From contig CAUGGC010000013.1 in assembly GCA_959599095.1 (NCBI GenBank), positions 1 to 61,469 on the forward strand: a stretch of 61,469 nucleotides of DNA, read 5' to 3'. Numbering within the stretch: the stretch's first letter is position 1; every line of letters begins with the position of its first letter. Source of the DNA: an uncultured Collinsella sp. (GTDB taxonomy: Bacteria; Actinomycetota; Coriobacteriia; Coriobacteriales; Coriobacteriaceae). The notes below the pieces were generated by a model, which worked only from the letters and a program-made list of their open reading frames with translations, was not told where the DNA came from and ran no database searches. The position numbers and the translations under genes are program-made. Shown here piece by piece: positions 19,635-27,441 of the stretch.

Positions 19635-19774
19635 TGGCGGAGAGCTGGGGATGTCCGGGCATGCTGCGCATGCCCTCCGGCTTCAAAGCCTGGCGGCTTT
19701 TCGCCCACGGGCTACAAACGCTTTCGCGTTTGCTTAACGCCCGTGCCCTCTCGGGTTCGAATCCCCAGCCGCCA
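19635..19774 (-). repeat. tRNA-linked three-hairpin module, Ser copy
   Basis: The left end (19635-19652) is an exact copy of the last 18 bases of tRNA-Ser including CCA, in the same polarity. The core holds GGGCATGC-TGC-GCATGCCC, a GGCTT-CA-AAGCC hairpin, and CACGGGC/GCCCGTG enclosing AAACGC/GCGTTT. The right end is TTCGAATCCCCAGCCGCCA, the tRNA 3' end in opposite polarity with a 4-base deletion, so the two ends pair. A terminator copy lies at 19595-19624. The module repeats 190 bp from the intact gene. Confidence 0.75.
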
Positions 19775-19785
19775 TTCTTGATAAT

Positions 19786-19813
19786 AAGAAGGGCCCCAAA
19801 TGGGACCCTTCTT
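19786..19813 (-). terminator. tRNA-Ser terminator
   Basis: AAGAAGGG and CCCTTCTT arms, with an inner CCCA/TGGG pairing, lie directly 3' of the tRNA. A near-identical copy lies at 19595-19624 after the module. Confidence 0.75.
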
Positions 19814-19824
19814 CAAATTCGTAC

Positions 19825-19915
19825 TGGCGGAGAGCTGGGGATTCGAACCCCAGATGCCCTTTTGGGGCATACTCGCTTAGCAGGCGAGCACCTTCGGCCT
19901 CTCGGTCAGCTCTCC
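19825..19915 (-). tRNA. tRNA-Ser (anticodon GCT)
   Basis: A 91-base tRNA with the long variable arm typical of serine (TATGCCCC/GGGGCAT-like stem), acceptor pairing GGAGAGC/GCTCTCC, T-loop TTCGAAT, and encoded CCA. The anticodon loop CTGCTAA gives GCT, reading AGC/AGU. Confidence 0.95.
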
Positions 19916-20007
19916 GTAACAGCCGTTCTATAGTAACCAAACAGCCAAGGATGGGCAAGAGGAAATTTTCTAATTGCCTAGCATCCTTTCCTCCTTGGAA
20001 GCTTCGC

Positions 20008-22449
20008 CTACCCCAGCGAGCGGTTGAGGGAGCCGAGCTCGTCGTTGCCCATGGTGCGCCACATTTGGAAGATGCAACCGCGTGCCAAGAAAAAGAAGCC
20101 GTTGTCGACCAGTTGCACAGCGGCATCTGCAAGCTGATTCGTCACGGCGGACACTGGCGGCAACTCAAGTCCAGCCTTGCGGATAGTCTCGACCGCTTCC
20201 TCGAACGTCGGAGGCTCGCTGACGCCCATCTCGTTCATAAGGCCCTGCATTTCTTCCAGCGCGCTGCTGCCCGACTCCTCGCCGCGCGGCACCAGACGGT
20301 AACAAGCCAGCGCCAGGTCGAGCTGATCGCAATTCCAATAGGCAAACGCCAAGCGATAGAACAGGTAGCCGATTGCAGAACGATCGCTGGCAATACGTAG
20401 GCCGTGGCGCGCCACCTCGATAATCTCGTCAAAGCGCTCCAGACGCGCAAGCACGTTGATGAGCGCAAAGTGCGACTGCATGGACGAGCGCGCCAGATCG
20501 TAAAGATGGCGCACCTCGGGCAGTGCTCGTTCAAAGTCCTCTTGCTCGGCGTAAAAGCTGCAGATCTCGTGCTGGGCAAAGTACAGCGCATCGGGCGCAC
20601 GAAGGATTCGCACAGAGCGGTCTTCTTCCAACACCGGTAGCACCATGCGCACCAGCTGGTTATCGCAAAACTGCGTTTGAACCGGACCTGTCGCCAAAAG
20701 CTCGGCGACGGCGCACTTAGCCTCCAACTCCTCAACAAGACGGGAAAAGCCTTCAAAAGCACCTGTACGGTCGACTTTTGCCTGCTCGCGCAATTCAACA
20801 ACACGGGCCACGTATGGGTCGTCGTCCTCTTCCATGACCTCCAACTCGTCAGCCGTATCGGCAAGCAGCAGATCGCGCAGCGCCGGCGGCAGCGTGCGAT
20901 GGTCATCACGCGGACGAGCATGAACCTCCGCCGGCTCAATCGTCTCCGGAGCGGTTGACTCATACGCCTCAAGCACACGCTTGCACGGCATATCGTCCAT
21001 GTCCATGCTCTCAAGATCCTTGGCGACAGGCACGCAATCGGCCAAATAGGCCGCGCGCCCAAAGAAATACGTTGCGACAACGCGCTCGCCCTGCTCACTG
21101 TCGGGAGCAGCAATCTGCACATAGCAGCGCGTGATGCAGGTGCCCGCGGCAAAACACGCTGCTGCAAGCGTGAGTGCCACGCGCGCATCGTGCTCCGCGG
21201 CCCAGATCGCACGCGCGTCCTCGTCCAACTCGCGCCAGGCGTCATCTTGAGCGTCGTATTCACGTTGCGGCATGGTATCAACGACAGACTGCCCAAACCG
21301 AACGAGCATGATCCCCTCGGCAACGTTTGTCCGATAGGTATAGTCGAGCCTTGTGACCACGTTAAGCGCCTCGACAATACGCGCGAAGCGGGTACGCACA
21401 TCCCACTCACCGCCCGGCTGGCACGAAACCGTTCCCGGTTTGGCCCACAGGTTATCGCTCGAGGCCGTATCGAGCAGTCGGGGAACATCGTTGGTCGTCT
21501 TGGCGATATGCCACGCATCAAAGAGCGCGCAGCCCTCAAGGCTCGGCGAGGATGCCGCAGGGACCAATCCGGCCCCGATGCGCTCAAGGATGCCGGAGAG
21601 GCGGTTGAGACGGCACTCGATGGCGAGCAGCGTGTCAATCTCGTCCTGGTCCAGCAGACTACGATCAAAATTGAGATAGAAAAGCTTTGAGCGATCAATG
21701 CGAGCCAGGCTCATCTCGGACTTAGCGGCGATGGTGCGCAAGCGGGGCAAGTCAATTTCACTCATAAGGGCGGCGGCATAACGCTCGATACCGCTCGGAT
21801 TCTCGGCATGGTCAACGCGGTAGAGCAGCGTCTCGATAGCATCGGGGAGCGGTGCCGTGTTAAAGCCCAAAAACACCTCGACCGGCTCGGGCAACTTTAC
21901 GAGCTTGATCTTGTCGACAACGTTTTGCATACCCTCGTCGAGTCCGTCGGCGTCCGCCGTGCTCGCAATGGTATTTTCGGAGTCAGTGAATATCACGTAG
22001 CGCAGGAACATCGATGCCATGAACTCGCCGTAAGGAAGGGAGCGGGCCGAATTCCATGTCTCGTGTTCGGACTGTTCGCGCATGGGACCTTCGGGAGAGC
22101 CGACGGTTCGCGCGCACGCGCGCATTGTGCCGTTGGCTCCCCGAACCACAATCTCACCAATACCGGAGTCCGACTCGTCAAGGACGAGTTCCATATCGGG
22201 ATCGTTGGGCAGCGGAGCCTCGCTAACGGGGCGGTCCACCTTGTACACCTCACCCGAAACGCTTACGTAGCCCAAAAGCGACACATGACTTTTGCCAACG
22301 AATTCGACGACATAACAAGATTCATGCTGATCCTCGCCAAAGAGTTTCCAGACCACGCCATACGAGCGTCCCGCTGGCTGCTCGGGCATCGCCGGAAAGC
22401 GCTTCTTGGGATCGAGAAACCTGAGCTTGTATGTCGGACGCTCTGCCAC
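20008..22449 (-). CDS. Large tetratricopeptide-repeat protein of unknown function
   Basis: An 813-residue protein with no signal peptide or membrane helix. I do not recognise the N-terminal 550 residues, which mix beta-rich and acidic helical stretches (EVMEEDDDP near 590). The C-terminal third has TPR-like helical pairs: ALYFAQHEICSFYAEQEDFERALPEVRHLYDLAR, then ALINVLARLERFDEIIEVARHGLRIA and YLFYRLAFAYWNCDQLDLALACYRLV. TPRs usually mediate protein contacts. It appears to be transcribed alone, with tRNA genes on both sides. Start ATG 22449 has only a weak AG-rich site upstream. Confidence 0.7.
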   Translation of the reverse strand: MAERPTYKLRFLDPKKRFPAMPEQPAGRSYGVVWKLFGEDQHESCYVVEFVGKSHVSLLGYVSVSGEVYKVDRPVSEAPLPNDPDMELVLDESDSGIGEIVVRGANGTMRACARTVGSPEGPMREQSEHETWNSARSLPYGEFMASMFLRYVIFTDSENTIASTADADGLDEGMQNVVDKIKLVKLPEPVEVFLGFNTAPLPDAIETLLYRVDHAENPSGIERYAAALMSEIDLPRLRTIAAKSEMSLARIDRSKLFYLNFDRSLLDQDEIDTLLAIECRLNRLSGILERIGAGLVPAASSPSLEGCALFDAWHIAKTTNDVPRLLDTASSDNLWAKPGTVSCQPGGEWDVRTRFARIVEALNVVTRLDYTYRTNVAEGIMLVRFGQSVVDTMPQREYDAQDDAWRELDEDARAIWAAEHDARVALTLAAACFAAGTCITRCYVQIAAPDSEQGERVVATYFFGRAAYLADCVPVAKDLESMDMDDMPCKRVLEAYESTAPETIEPAEVHARPRDDHRTLPPALRDLLLADTADELEVMEEDDDPYVARVVELREQAKVDRTGAFEGFSRLVEELEAKCAVAELLATGPVQTQFCDNQLVRMVLPVLEEDRSVRILRAPDALYFAQHEICSFYAEQEDFERALPEVRHLYDLARSSMQSHFALINVLARLERFDEIIEVARHGLRIASDRSAIGYLFYRLAFAYWNCDQLDLALACYRLVPRGEESGSSALEEMQGLMNEMGVSEPPTFEEAVETIRKAGLELPPVSAVTNQLADAAVQLVDNGFFFLARGCIFQMWRTMGNDELGSLNRSLG

Positions 22450-22612
22450 GAAGTATCACCCTGATCGGTCGTTGAGAGAAGGAGTGGCCGCGGATGGGCC
22501 GCGACACCTACTCGGAATCTTACACGAGTCGACAGGAAATCGTCCCTTTGGACGAAAGCACTCAAGCTGGCGCAAAAGAAAAGCCCCCGTTGCCGGGAGC
22601 TTTAATCTCAAA

Positions 22613-22762
22613 TGGTGCGGCGTATAGGATTCCGCGCATCCGCTGCGCGGATCCGCACCGGCTTCGCCCGCCTGCCGGCGCGCTCGCCCGCGGGCTAAAA
22701 ACGCTCCGCGTTTTCTTGACGCCCGCGCCTCGACCGAGGTTCGAATCCATGCGGTGTTGCCA
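22613..22762 (-). repeat. tRNA-linked three-hairpin module, Arg copy 1
   Basis: The left 20 bases equal the 3' end of tRNA-Arg(ACG) with CCA. The core carries ATCCGC-TGC-GCGGAT, a CCGGC..GCCGG hairpin, and GCGGGC/GCCCGC around AAAACGC-TCC-GCGTTTT. The right end is TTCGAATCCATGCGGTGTTG followed by CCA. A terminator copy flanks it at 22573-22602. It is 191 bp from copy 2 and identical to it as far as I can read. Confidence 0.75.
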
Positions 22763-22803
22763 TAAAAGAAAAGCCCCCGTTGCCGGAGGCTTTCAATTTC
22801 AAT

Positions 22804-22953
22804 TGGTGCGGCGTATAGGATTCCGCGCATCCGCTGCGCGGATCCGCACCGGCTTCGCCCGCCTGCCGGCGCGCTCGCCCGCGGGCTAAAAACGCTCCGC
22901 GTTTTCTTGACGCCCGCGCCTCGACCGAGGTTCGAATCCATGCGGTGTTGCCA
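22804..22953 (-). repeat. tRNA-linked three-hairpin module, Arg copy 2
   Basis: Same sequence as copy 1, lying between copy 1 and the first intact tRNA-Arg at a constant 191-bp spacing. Terminator copies lie on both sides (22763-22794 and 22954-22984). The opposite-strand reading gives spurious open frames. Confidence 0.75.
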
Positions 22954-22994
22954 TAAAAGAAAAGCCCCCGTTGCCGGAGGCTTTCAATTTCAAT

Positions 22995-23071
22995 TGGTGC
23001 GGCGTATAGGATTCGAACCTATGACGTTCTGATTCGTAGTCAGACCCTCTATCCAGCTGAGGTAACGCCGC
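22995..23071 (-). tRNA. tRNA-Arg (anticodon ACG), copy 1
   Basis: A 77-base tRNA with encoded CCA. The anticodon loop CTACGAA gives ACG (read as ICG after A-to-I editing). The acceptor stem GCGGCGT pairs with ACGCCGC, and the T-loop is TTCGAAT. A terminator lies at 22954-22984 (GCCTCC/GGGGGC stem, TTTTCTTTT on the minus strand). Confidence 0.96.
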
Positions 23072-23259
23072 GACTTGTTGATTATTATGCACAGAGACTG
23101 AATAATGGTCAAGCATTTTTTCAAAAAAGTTATCGAATTTGATTTTTACTCATTTGATGCAGTCGATCGACTCGATACTTTCAAACACGGCGAAAGCAAC
23201 TCCTCAAGTATGTCGACATATAAGAAAAGCCTCCGTTACCGAAGGCTTTAAAGTTCAGT

Positions 23260-23336
23260 TGGTGCGGCGTATAGGATTCGAACCTATGACGTTCTGATTC
23301 GTAGTCAGACCCTCTATCCAGCTGAGGTAACGCCGC
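23260..23336 (-). tRNA. tRNA-Arg (anticodon ACG), copy 2
   Basis: Identical in sequence to the other two Arg copies, with encoded CCA. Its terminator (23224-23251) has a slightly different stem, GCCTTCGGTAACGGAGGC. No complete module follows it, only unrelated AT-rich DNA, so a module is not obligatory for this tRNA. Confidence 0.96.
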
Positions 23337-23420
23337 AACGCACGGATTATTATGCACGCGAGCCCCCGATGGGTCAAGCGACAATTAGAAAAAATTTTAC
23401 GGAGTGATAATTAAGTTGTT

Positions 23421-23459
23421 CGTGCCTCGACCGAGGTTCGAATCCATGCGGTGTTGCCA
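23421..23459 (-). repeat. Partial tRNA-linked module (right end only)
   Basis: CGTGCCTCGACCGAGGTTCG and the following ATGCGGTGTTGCCA match the right 39 bases of the Arg modules. The core and left end are missing, replaced by AT-rich DNA with a TAATTAAG-like junction. This looks like a deletion remnant next to the full copy 3. Confidence 0.65.
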
Positions 23460-23500
23460 TAAAAGAAAAGCCCCCGTTGCCGGAGGCTTTCAATTTCAAT

Positions 23501-23650
23501 TGGTGCGGCGTATAGGATTCCGCGCATCCGCTGCGCGGATCCGCACCGGCTTCGCCCGCCTGCCGGCGCGCTCGCCCGCGGGCTAAAAACGCTCCGCGTT
23601 TTCTTGACGCCCGCGCCTCGACCGAGGTTCGAATCCATGCGGTGTTGCCA
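23501..23650 (-). repeat. tRNA-linked three-hairpin module, Arg copy 3
   Basis: Same architecture and sequence as Arg copies 1 and 2, again exactly 191 bp from an intact tRNA-Arg. Terminator copies flank it at 23460-23490 and 23651-23682. Confidence 0.75.
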
Positions 23651-23691
23651 TAAAAGAAAAGCCCCCGTTGCCGGAGGCTTTCAATTTCAAT

Positions 23692-23768
23692 TGGTGCGGC
23701 GTATAGGATTCGAACCTATGACGTTCTGATTCGTAGTCAGACCCTCTATCCAGCTGAGGTAACGCCGC
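23692..23768 (-). tRNA. tRNA-Arg (anticodon ACG), copy 3
   Basis: Third identical 77-base gene with encoded CCA and anticodon ACG. Its terminator is at 23651-23682. Three tandem copies suggest that CGU/CGC codons are in heavy use, in keeping with the arginine codons seen in the genes here. Confidence 0.96.
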
Positions 23769-23845
23769 AGCGCAAGACATATAAAACCACTTTAGCTTAT
23801 TGGAGTCAAGCACAATTTCAAACTTTTTTGTGGAACGCAGTCTTG

Positions 23846-24223
23846 TCATGCTGCTCCGCATATACCGCCATTCCCCGTACGATCGATTGGCTTTTCGATC
23901 ACGTCAAACTTAGCATCAAGTTCCCTCAGGAGCGATCTCACCCGCTGGGCACAATCATAATCGGCAAACGAGATACTCAACATGCGAGCAACCTGGCTAG
24001 ATGTCCGAACCCCATAGAAATGCTCCAGGGCCACAAGCCCCTCGTGCGCCACAAACGTCTCAACCACATGCGGCGACTCCTCGTAGCACCATTGGGTCAA
24101 CGGACCCTCACTCGTCTGTCGAACCACCAGGCCACCCATGCCAGACGGCTCACACGTCACAAGCAGGTACTCTCCGCCCTCGTCGCTCTCAAACAAAACC
24201 ACCCGATCATCAAACAGCTCCAT
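23846..24223 (-). CDS. Small acidic protein of unknown function
   Basis: A 125-residue soluble protein, not recognised. It begins MELFDDRVVLFESDEGGEYLLV, with a beta-strand-rich first half and a helical second half (SSQVARMLSISFADYDCAQRVRSLLRELDAKFDVI). It ends in a Gly/Cys tail. ATG 24223 follows AAAGGGG, a strong site, and codon use fits the chromosome, so it is probably real. It stands alone between tRNA-Arg and serS. Confidence 0.6.
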   Translation of the reverse strand: MELFDDRVVLFESDEGGEYLLVTCEPSGMGGLVVRQTSEGPLTQWCYEESPHVVETFVAHEGLVALEHFYGVRTSSQVARMLSISFADYDCAQRVRSLLRELDAKFDVIEKPIDRTGNGGICGAA

Positions 24224-24350
24224 CGCGTCCCCTTTCTCTCGCTCTTATTTAGCAAAAGCATAGCAGGTAGATGGCTGTATACAGAACAGTTGTTCGTGTG
24301 TTTTCTATTGAGCTATCCGCACGGCATGGTATGGACCTGCGCACGAAATA

Positions 24351-24372
24351 GGGCGCCCCCGAAGGAGCGCCC
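24351..24372 (-). terminator. Stem-loop after serS
   Basis: GGGCGC/GCGCCC arms with a short inner pairing, about 25 bases after the serS stop. The T-run on the minus strand is weak (TATTTCG). Confidence 0.5.
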
Positions 24373-24396
24373 TTGCATATCGCCTATGCAGCCAAG

Positions 24397-25680
24397 TTAC
24401 GCGACCGGCTCGATCTTCTCGAGGCCGCCCATGTAGGGACGCAGGACCTCGGGGATCGTGATGGTGCCGTCGGCGTTCTGGTAGTTCTCCAGAATGGCAG
24501 CCATGGTACGGCCAGCCGGCAGGCCGGAACCGTTAAGGGTGTGCAGGTAGCGCGAACCCTTGAAGTTCTCGGGGTCGCGATACTTGATGTTGGCGCGACG
24601 GGCCTGGAAGTCACCGCAGTTGGAGCAGGAGCTGATCTCCTTGTAGGCGTTGTAGCTCGGCAGCCAGACCTCGATGTCGTAGGTCTGACGGGCAGAGAAG
24701 CCCAAGTCGCCGGTGCACAGGCTAATCACGCGATACGGAAGGCCCAGCTGCTGCAGCAGGTACTCGGCCTCGGCGGTCATGCTTTCGAGCTCCCCGTCGG
24801 ACTCCTCCGGCTTAGCGAACTTGACCATCTCGACCTTGTCGAACTCGTGCTGACGGATGATGCCGCGGGTGTCGCGACCGGCGGAACCGGCCTCCTCGCG
24901 GAAGCAAGGGGTGAAGGCGGTGTAGCGGCGCGGCAGGGTGTCGGCGTCGAGGACCTCGCCGGCGTGCAGGTTGGTGAGCACGACCTCGGCGGTGGGGATC
25001 AGGAAGTTGTCGCCCGAGACGTGATAGGCGTCGTCCTCGAACTTGGGCAGCTGACCCGTGCCAAACATGGTCTGACGCTTGACGACGATGGGCGGCCACC
25101 ACTCCTTGAAGCCACGGCTCGTGTGCGTGTCCAGGAAGAAGTTGATAAGGGCGCGCTCCAGGCGGGCACCGGCGCCACCGAGAACGGTGAAGCGGCTGCC
25201 GGAGAGCTTGTTGCCGCGCTCGAAGTCGAGGATGTCCAGATCGGTGCCCAGGTCCCAGTGCGGCTTAAAGTCGAAGTCGAACTCGCGCGGGGTGCCCCAG
25301 CGGCGACGCTCGATGTTCTCGTCCTCGTCCTTACCGTACGGGGTGGCATCGCACGGAATGTTGGGCAGGTGAGCCATGAAGTCGTACTGCTCCTGCTCAA
25401 GAGCGGTACGGCGCTCGGCCAGACCGTCGATCTTCTCGTTGACGGCGCGCACGGCCTCCTTGGCGGCCTCGGCCTCGTCCTTCTTGCCCTCCTTCATCAG
25501 GGCGCCGATCTTCTTGGACTCGGCGTTGCGCGTGGCTTGAAGCTCCTCGACCTCGGTGATGACGGCACGACGCTCGTCGTCGAGCTCAAAGAACTTCTCG
25601 CGATCCCAAGACGTCTGGCGGTTAGCCATGGCGACATCGATGGCATCGGGGTTCTCGCGAACAAACTTGATATCAAGCAT
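24397..25680 (-). CDS. serS: Seryl-tRNA synthetase
   Basis: A 427-residue class II synthetase that charges tRNA-Ser. The N-terminal long antiparallel coiled-coil arm (about residues 30-105) binds the tRNA variable arm. The class II motifs follow: motif 2 FREEAGSAGRDTRGIIRQHEF and motif 3 LNGSGLPAGRTMAAILENYQ. ATG 25680 has GGAGG upstream (spacing 6); an earlier in-frame start is rejected. No T-box leader is visible. Confidence 0.97.
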   Translation of the reverse strand: MLDIKFVRENPDAIDVAMANRQTSWDREKFFELDDERRAVITEVEELQATRNAESKKIGALMKEGKKDEAEAAKEAVRAVNEKIDGLAERRTALEQEQYDFMAHLPNIPCDATPYGKDEDENIERRRWGTPREFDFDFKPHWDLGTDLDILDFERGNKLSGSRFTVLGGAGARLERALINFFLDTHTSRGFKEWWPPIVVKRQTMFGTGQLPKFEDDAYHVSGDNFLIPTAEVVLTNLHAGEVLDADTLPRRYTAFTPCFREEAGSAGRDTRGIIRQHEFDKVEMVKFAKPEESDGELESMTAEAEYLLQQLGLPYRVISLCTGDLGFSARQTYDIEVWLPSYNAYKEISSCSNCGDFQARRANIKYRDPENFKGSRYLHTLNGSGLPAGRTMAAILENYQNADGTITIPEVLRPYMGGLEKIEPVA

Positions 25681-25791
25681 TAGATCCTCCGGCGATATAC
25701 ATTCCATTTAGGTTGCAACCTTGTACATGTATGGGCAAGTATATACTTATGAGCGTTTACGACCCAACTCAACTACGCAAGAAGGCACCCA

Positions 25792-25965
25792 ATGGACGCA
25801 GTTTTTTCCTTTTTGTTTGGCACCCGCACCGGTTTTGCCATCCTTTTCGCCGGCGGCATCCTGCTGTTTGCGATTCTTGCCTTTGTAATGGAGAAGCGCA
25901 CCCATAAGATGTATGTCGACCGCGGCCCCAAGTCCGAGGACGAAGAAGACAGCTTCTGGGACTAA
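25792..25965 (+). CDS. 57-residue single-helix membrane protein
   Basis: Sequence MDAVFSFLFGTRTGFAILFA starts a protein with one strong membrane helix (about residues 14-33), then a basic stretch EKRTHK and an acidic tail (KSEDEEDSFWD). ATG 25792 has GAAGG 7 bases upstream. It lies alone on the plus strand, divergent from serS, and is followed by a very strong bidirectional terminator. I do not recognise a family. The topology signals (N-out or N-in with positive residues after the helix) suggest a cytosolic acidic tail. Confidence 0.6.
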   Translation: MDAVFSFLFGTRTGFAILFAGGILLFAILAFVMEKRTHKMYVDRGPKSEDEEDSFWD

Positions 25966-25987
25966 CCTGCCGAAAAGGGACAGGTTT

Positions 25988-26128
25988 ATTTTGGTCGGTT
26001 TTATCTGGGCAAACGCAAGTGCCCCGCAACTGGAATTGAGCCAGTTGCGGGGCACTTTTCGCTAAAAGGACAAAACCGCAGGAAAAACCTGCCAAAATAA
26101 ACTGTCTTTTTTGGTCGGTTTTACTGGA
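25988..26128. repeat. Nested repeats with a strong bidirectional terminator
   Basis: The centre is a perfect 17-bp stem (26017-26033 with 26041-26057, starting AAGTGCCCCGCAAC) flanked by A-rich and T-rich runs, able to end transcription from both sides. Around it lie an inverted pair of GACAG..TTTATTTTGG and a direct pair TTTTGGTCGGTTTTA (25989 and 26109). The right copy overlaps the end of proC. Confidence 0.7.
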
Positions 26129-26891
26129 GGGTTGCGTCGATTGCCTTGACCAGGGCGCTGCGCATGCCGGCGTCCTCGAGCGCGACGACGCCCTTGATGG
26201 TGGCACCGCCGGGCGAGCACACGGCATCCTTCATCGCCGCAGGATGCTGGCCAGTTGCAAGCTGCAGCTTTGCCGTACCCAGCACCATCTGGCTCACAAT
26301 GCGATAAGCATCCGCACGCGGGATACCGTGTTTGACGGCCGCATCGCCCAGGGCCTCGATCGCCATGGCGACAAACGCCGGAGCGCAACCACCCACCGTG
26401 CCGCCCACAAACAGCAGGTTCGTATCGAGCTCGACGACAGCGCCAAGCTTTCCGAGCAGACCGAGCACCGTGGCACGCTGTTCATCACTAAGCGTGGAAG
26501 CCTTCTCGCAGGCGATGACACCCTCGCCCACCGAAACCGGCGTGTTGGGCACCGTCGAGATATGCGCGACGCCCGGCAGGACCTGCTCCCACTTGGCACT
26601 GTCCCAGGTCCAGGCAACCGACAGAACGACCTTTTTGGCAAGAGCATCCTTGAGCGGGGCGAATACCTTCTCGATCATGTACGGCTTGACCGCAGCGACC
26701 ACGATATCGGATGCGGCGACAACCTCGGCGGCATCGTGGCAAGCGGCCATCCCGCGCGCCTCACAGCGCTCAACCAGTGCGTCGTAGCGACCCGCACAGG
26801 CGCACATGTCGCTCGCAGCTACACCGGCAGCGATCCAGCCATCGGCCATAGCGCTCGCCATATTGCCAAAACCGACAAATCCAATCTTCAT
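26121..26891 (-). CDS. proC: Pyrroline-5-carboxylate reductase
   Basis: A 256-residue enzyme for the last step of proline synthesis, reducing P5C with NAD(P)H. The N-terminal Rossmann motif GFVGFGNMASAM and the segments AVKPYM, VPNTPVSVGEGV, GCAPAFVAMAIEALGDAAV and SPGGATIKGVVALE follow the family order. ATG 26891 has AAAGGA 9 bases upstream; the ORF could be read from further upstream but without a site. The gene's 3' end overlaps the repeat region at 25988-26128. Confidence 0.95.
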   Translation of the reverse strand: MKIGFVGFGNMASAMADGWIAAGVAASDMCACAGRYDALVERCEARGMAACHDAAEVVAASDIVVAAVKPYMIEKVFAPLKDALAKKVVLSVAWTWDSAKWEQVLPGVAHISTVPNTPVSVGEGVIACEKASTLSDEQRATVLGLLGKLGAVVELDTNLLFVGGTVGGCAPAFVAMAIEALGDAAVKHGIPRADAYRIVSQMVLGTAKLQLATGQHPAAMKDAVCSPGGATIKGVVALEDAGMRSALVKAIDATLQ

Positions 26892-26964
26892 ATCACATAG
26901 TCCTTTCAGACACATTCCTCAAAACGAAAGGTATTGTCCCACGCCATTGTTTCGTATTGCCGAC

Positions 26965-27435
26965 CTATTTGTGATACGGCTCGCCACGACTGATCTTGCA
27001 GGCACGGTAAATCTGCTCCAGCAGCACCACACGCGCCAGGTTATGCGGCAAGGTAATGCGTCCAAAGCTGAGCATCTCGTCGGCTCGTGCGCGCACGTCA
27101 TCGCTCACGCCGTCCGAACCGCCGATTACAAAGGCAATGTCGCTGCTGCCTCGCAGCATAAGATCGTCGAGCCTCGCCGAAAACCCCTCGCTCGAGCGCT
27201 CCTTGCCCTCGATAGCCAGCAGGATCACATGCGCTCGAGATGGCAAGGCGGCAAGAATCGCCGCCCCCTCCTTGTCGCGCGCGGCATCCACGCCGCCCGC
27301 CTTAGCCGGGTCGATATCGGCCACCTCGCGGATATCCACCTTGGCATAGGCACCTAGGCGCTTGGTGTACTCAGCGCACGCGTCCTTCCAAAAGCGCTCC
27401 TTGAGCTTACCGACGCAAACGACGGTGTATTTCAC
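26965..27435 (-). CDS. rlmH: 23S rRNA pseudouridine-1915 N3-methyltransferase RlmH
   Basis: A 156-residue SPOUT methyltransferase acting on the 70S ribosome. Typical features are the start MKYTVVCVGKLKERFWKDAC, the knot motif FVIGGSDGVSDDVRARAD, and the C-terminal LPHNLARVVLLEQIYRACKI..GEPYHK. Full family length (155-160). It is 6 bases downstream of the SPFH gene and probably co-transcribed. Confidence 0.97.
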   Translation of the reverse strand: MKYTVVCVGKLKERFWKDACAEYTKRLGAYAKVDIREVADIDPAKAGGVDAARDKEGAAILAALPSRAHVILLAIEGKERSSEGFSARLDDLMLRGSSDIAFVIGGSDGVSDDVRARADEMLSFGRITLPHNLARVVLLEQIYRACKISRGEPYHK

Positions 27436-27441
27436 GCGCGT

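Noticed and set aside
19610..19933. Frame with GIRTPDALLGHTRLAGEHLR
   Set aside because: It is the strand opposite tRNA-Ser, a well-known spurious frame.
22613..23768. CRISPR array from evenly spaced repeats
   Set aside because: The 191-bp unit contains tRNA ends and terminators, there are no unique spacers, and no cas genes are nearby.
22456..23861. Small proteins containing phrases like HGFEPRSRRG and WIRTSVEARA
   Set aside because: These are translations of tRNA T-arms, modules and terminators, a known annotation artefact, not genes.
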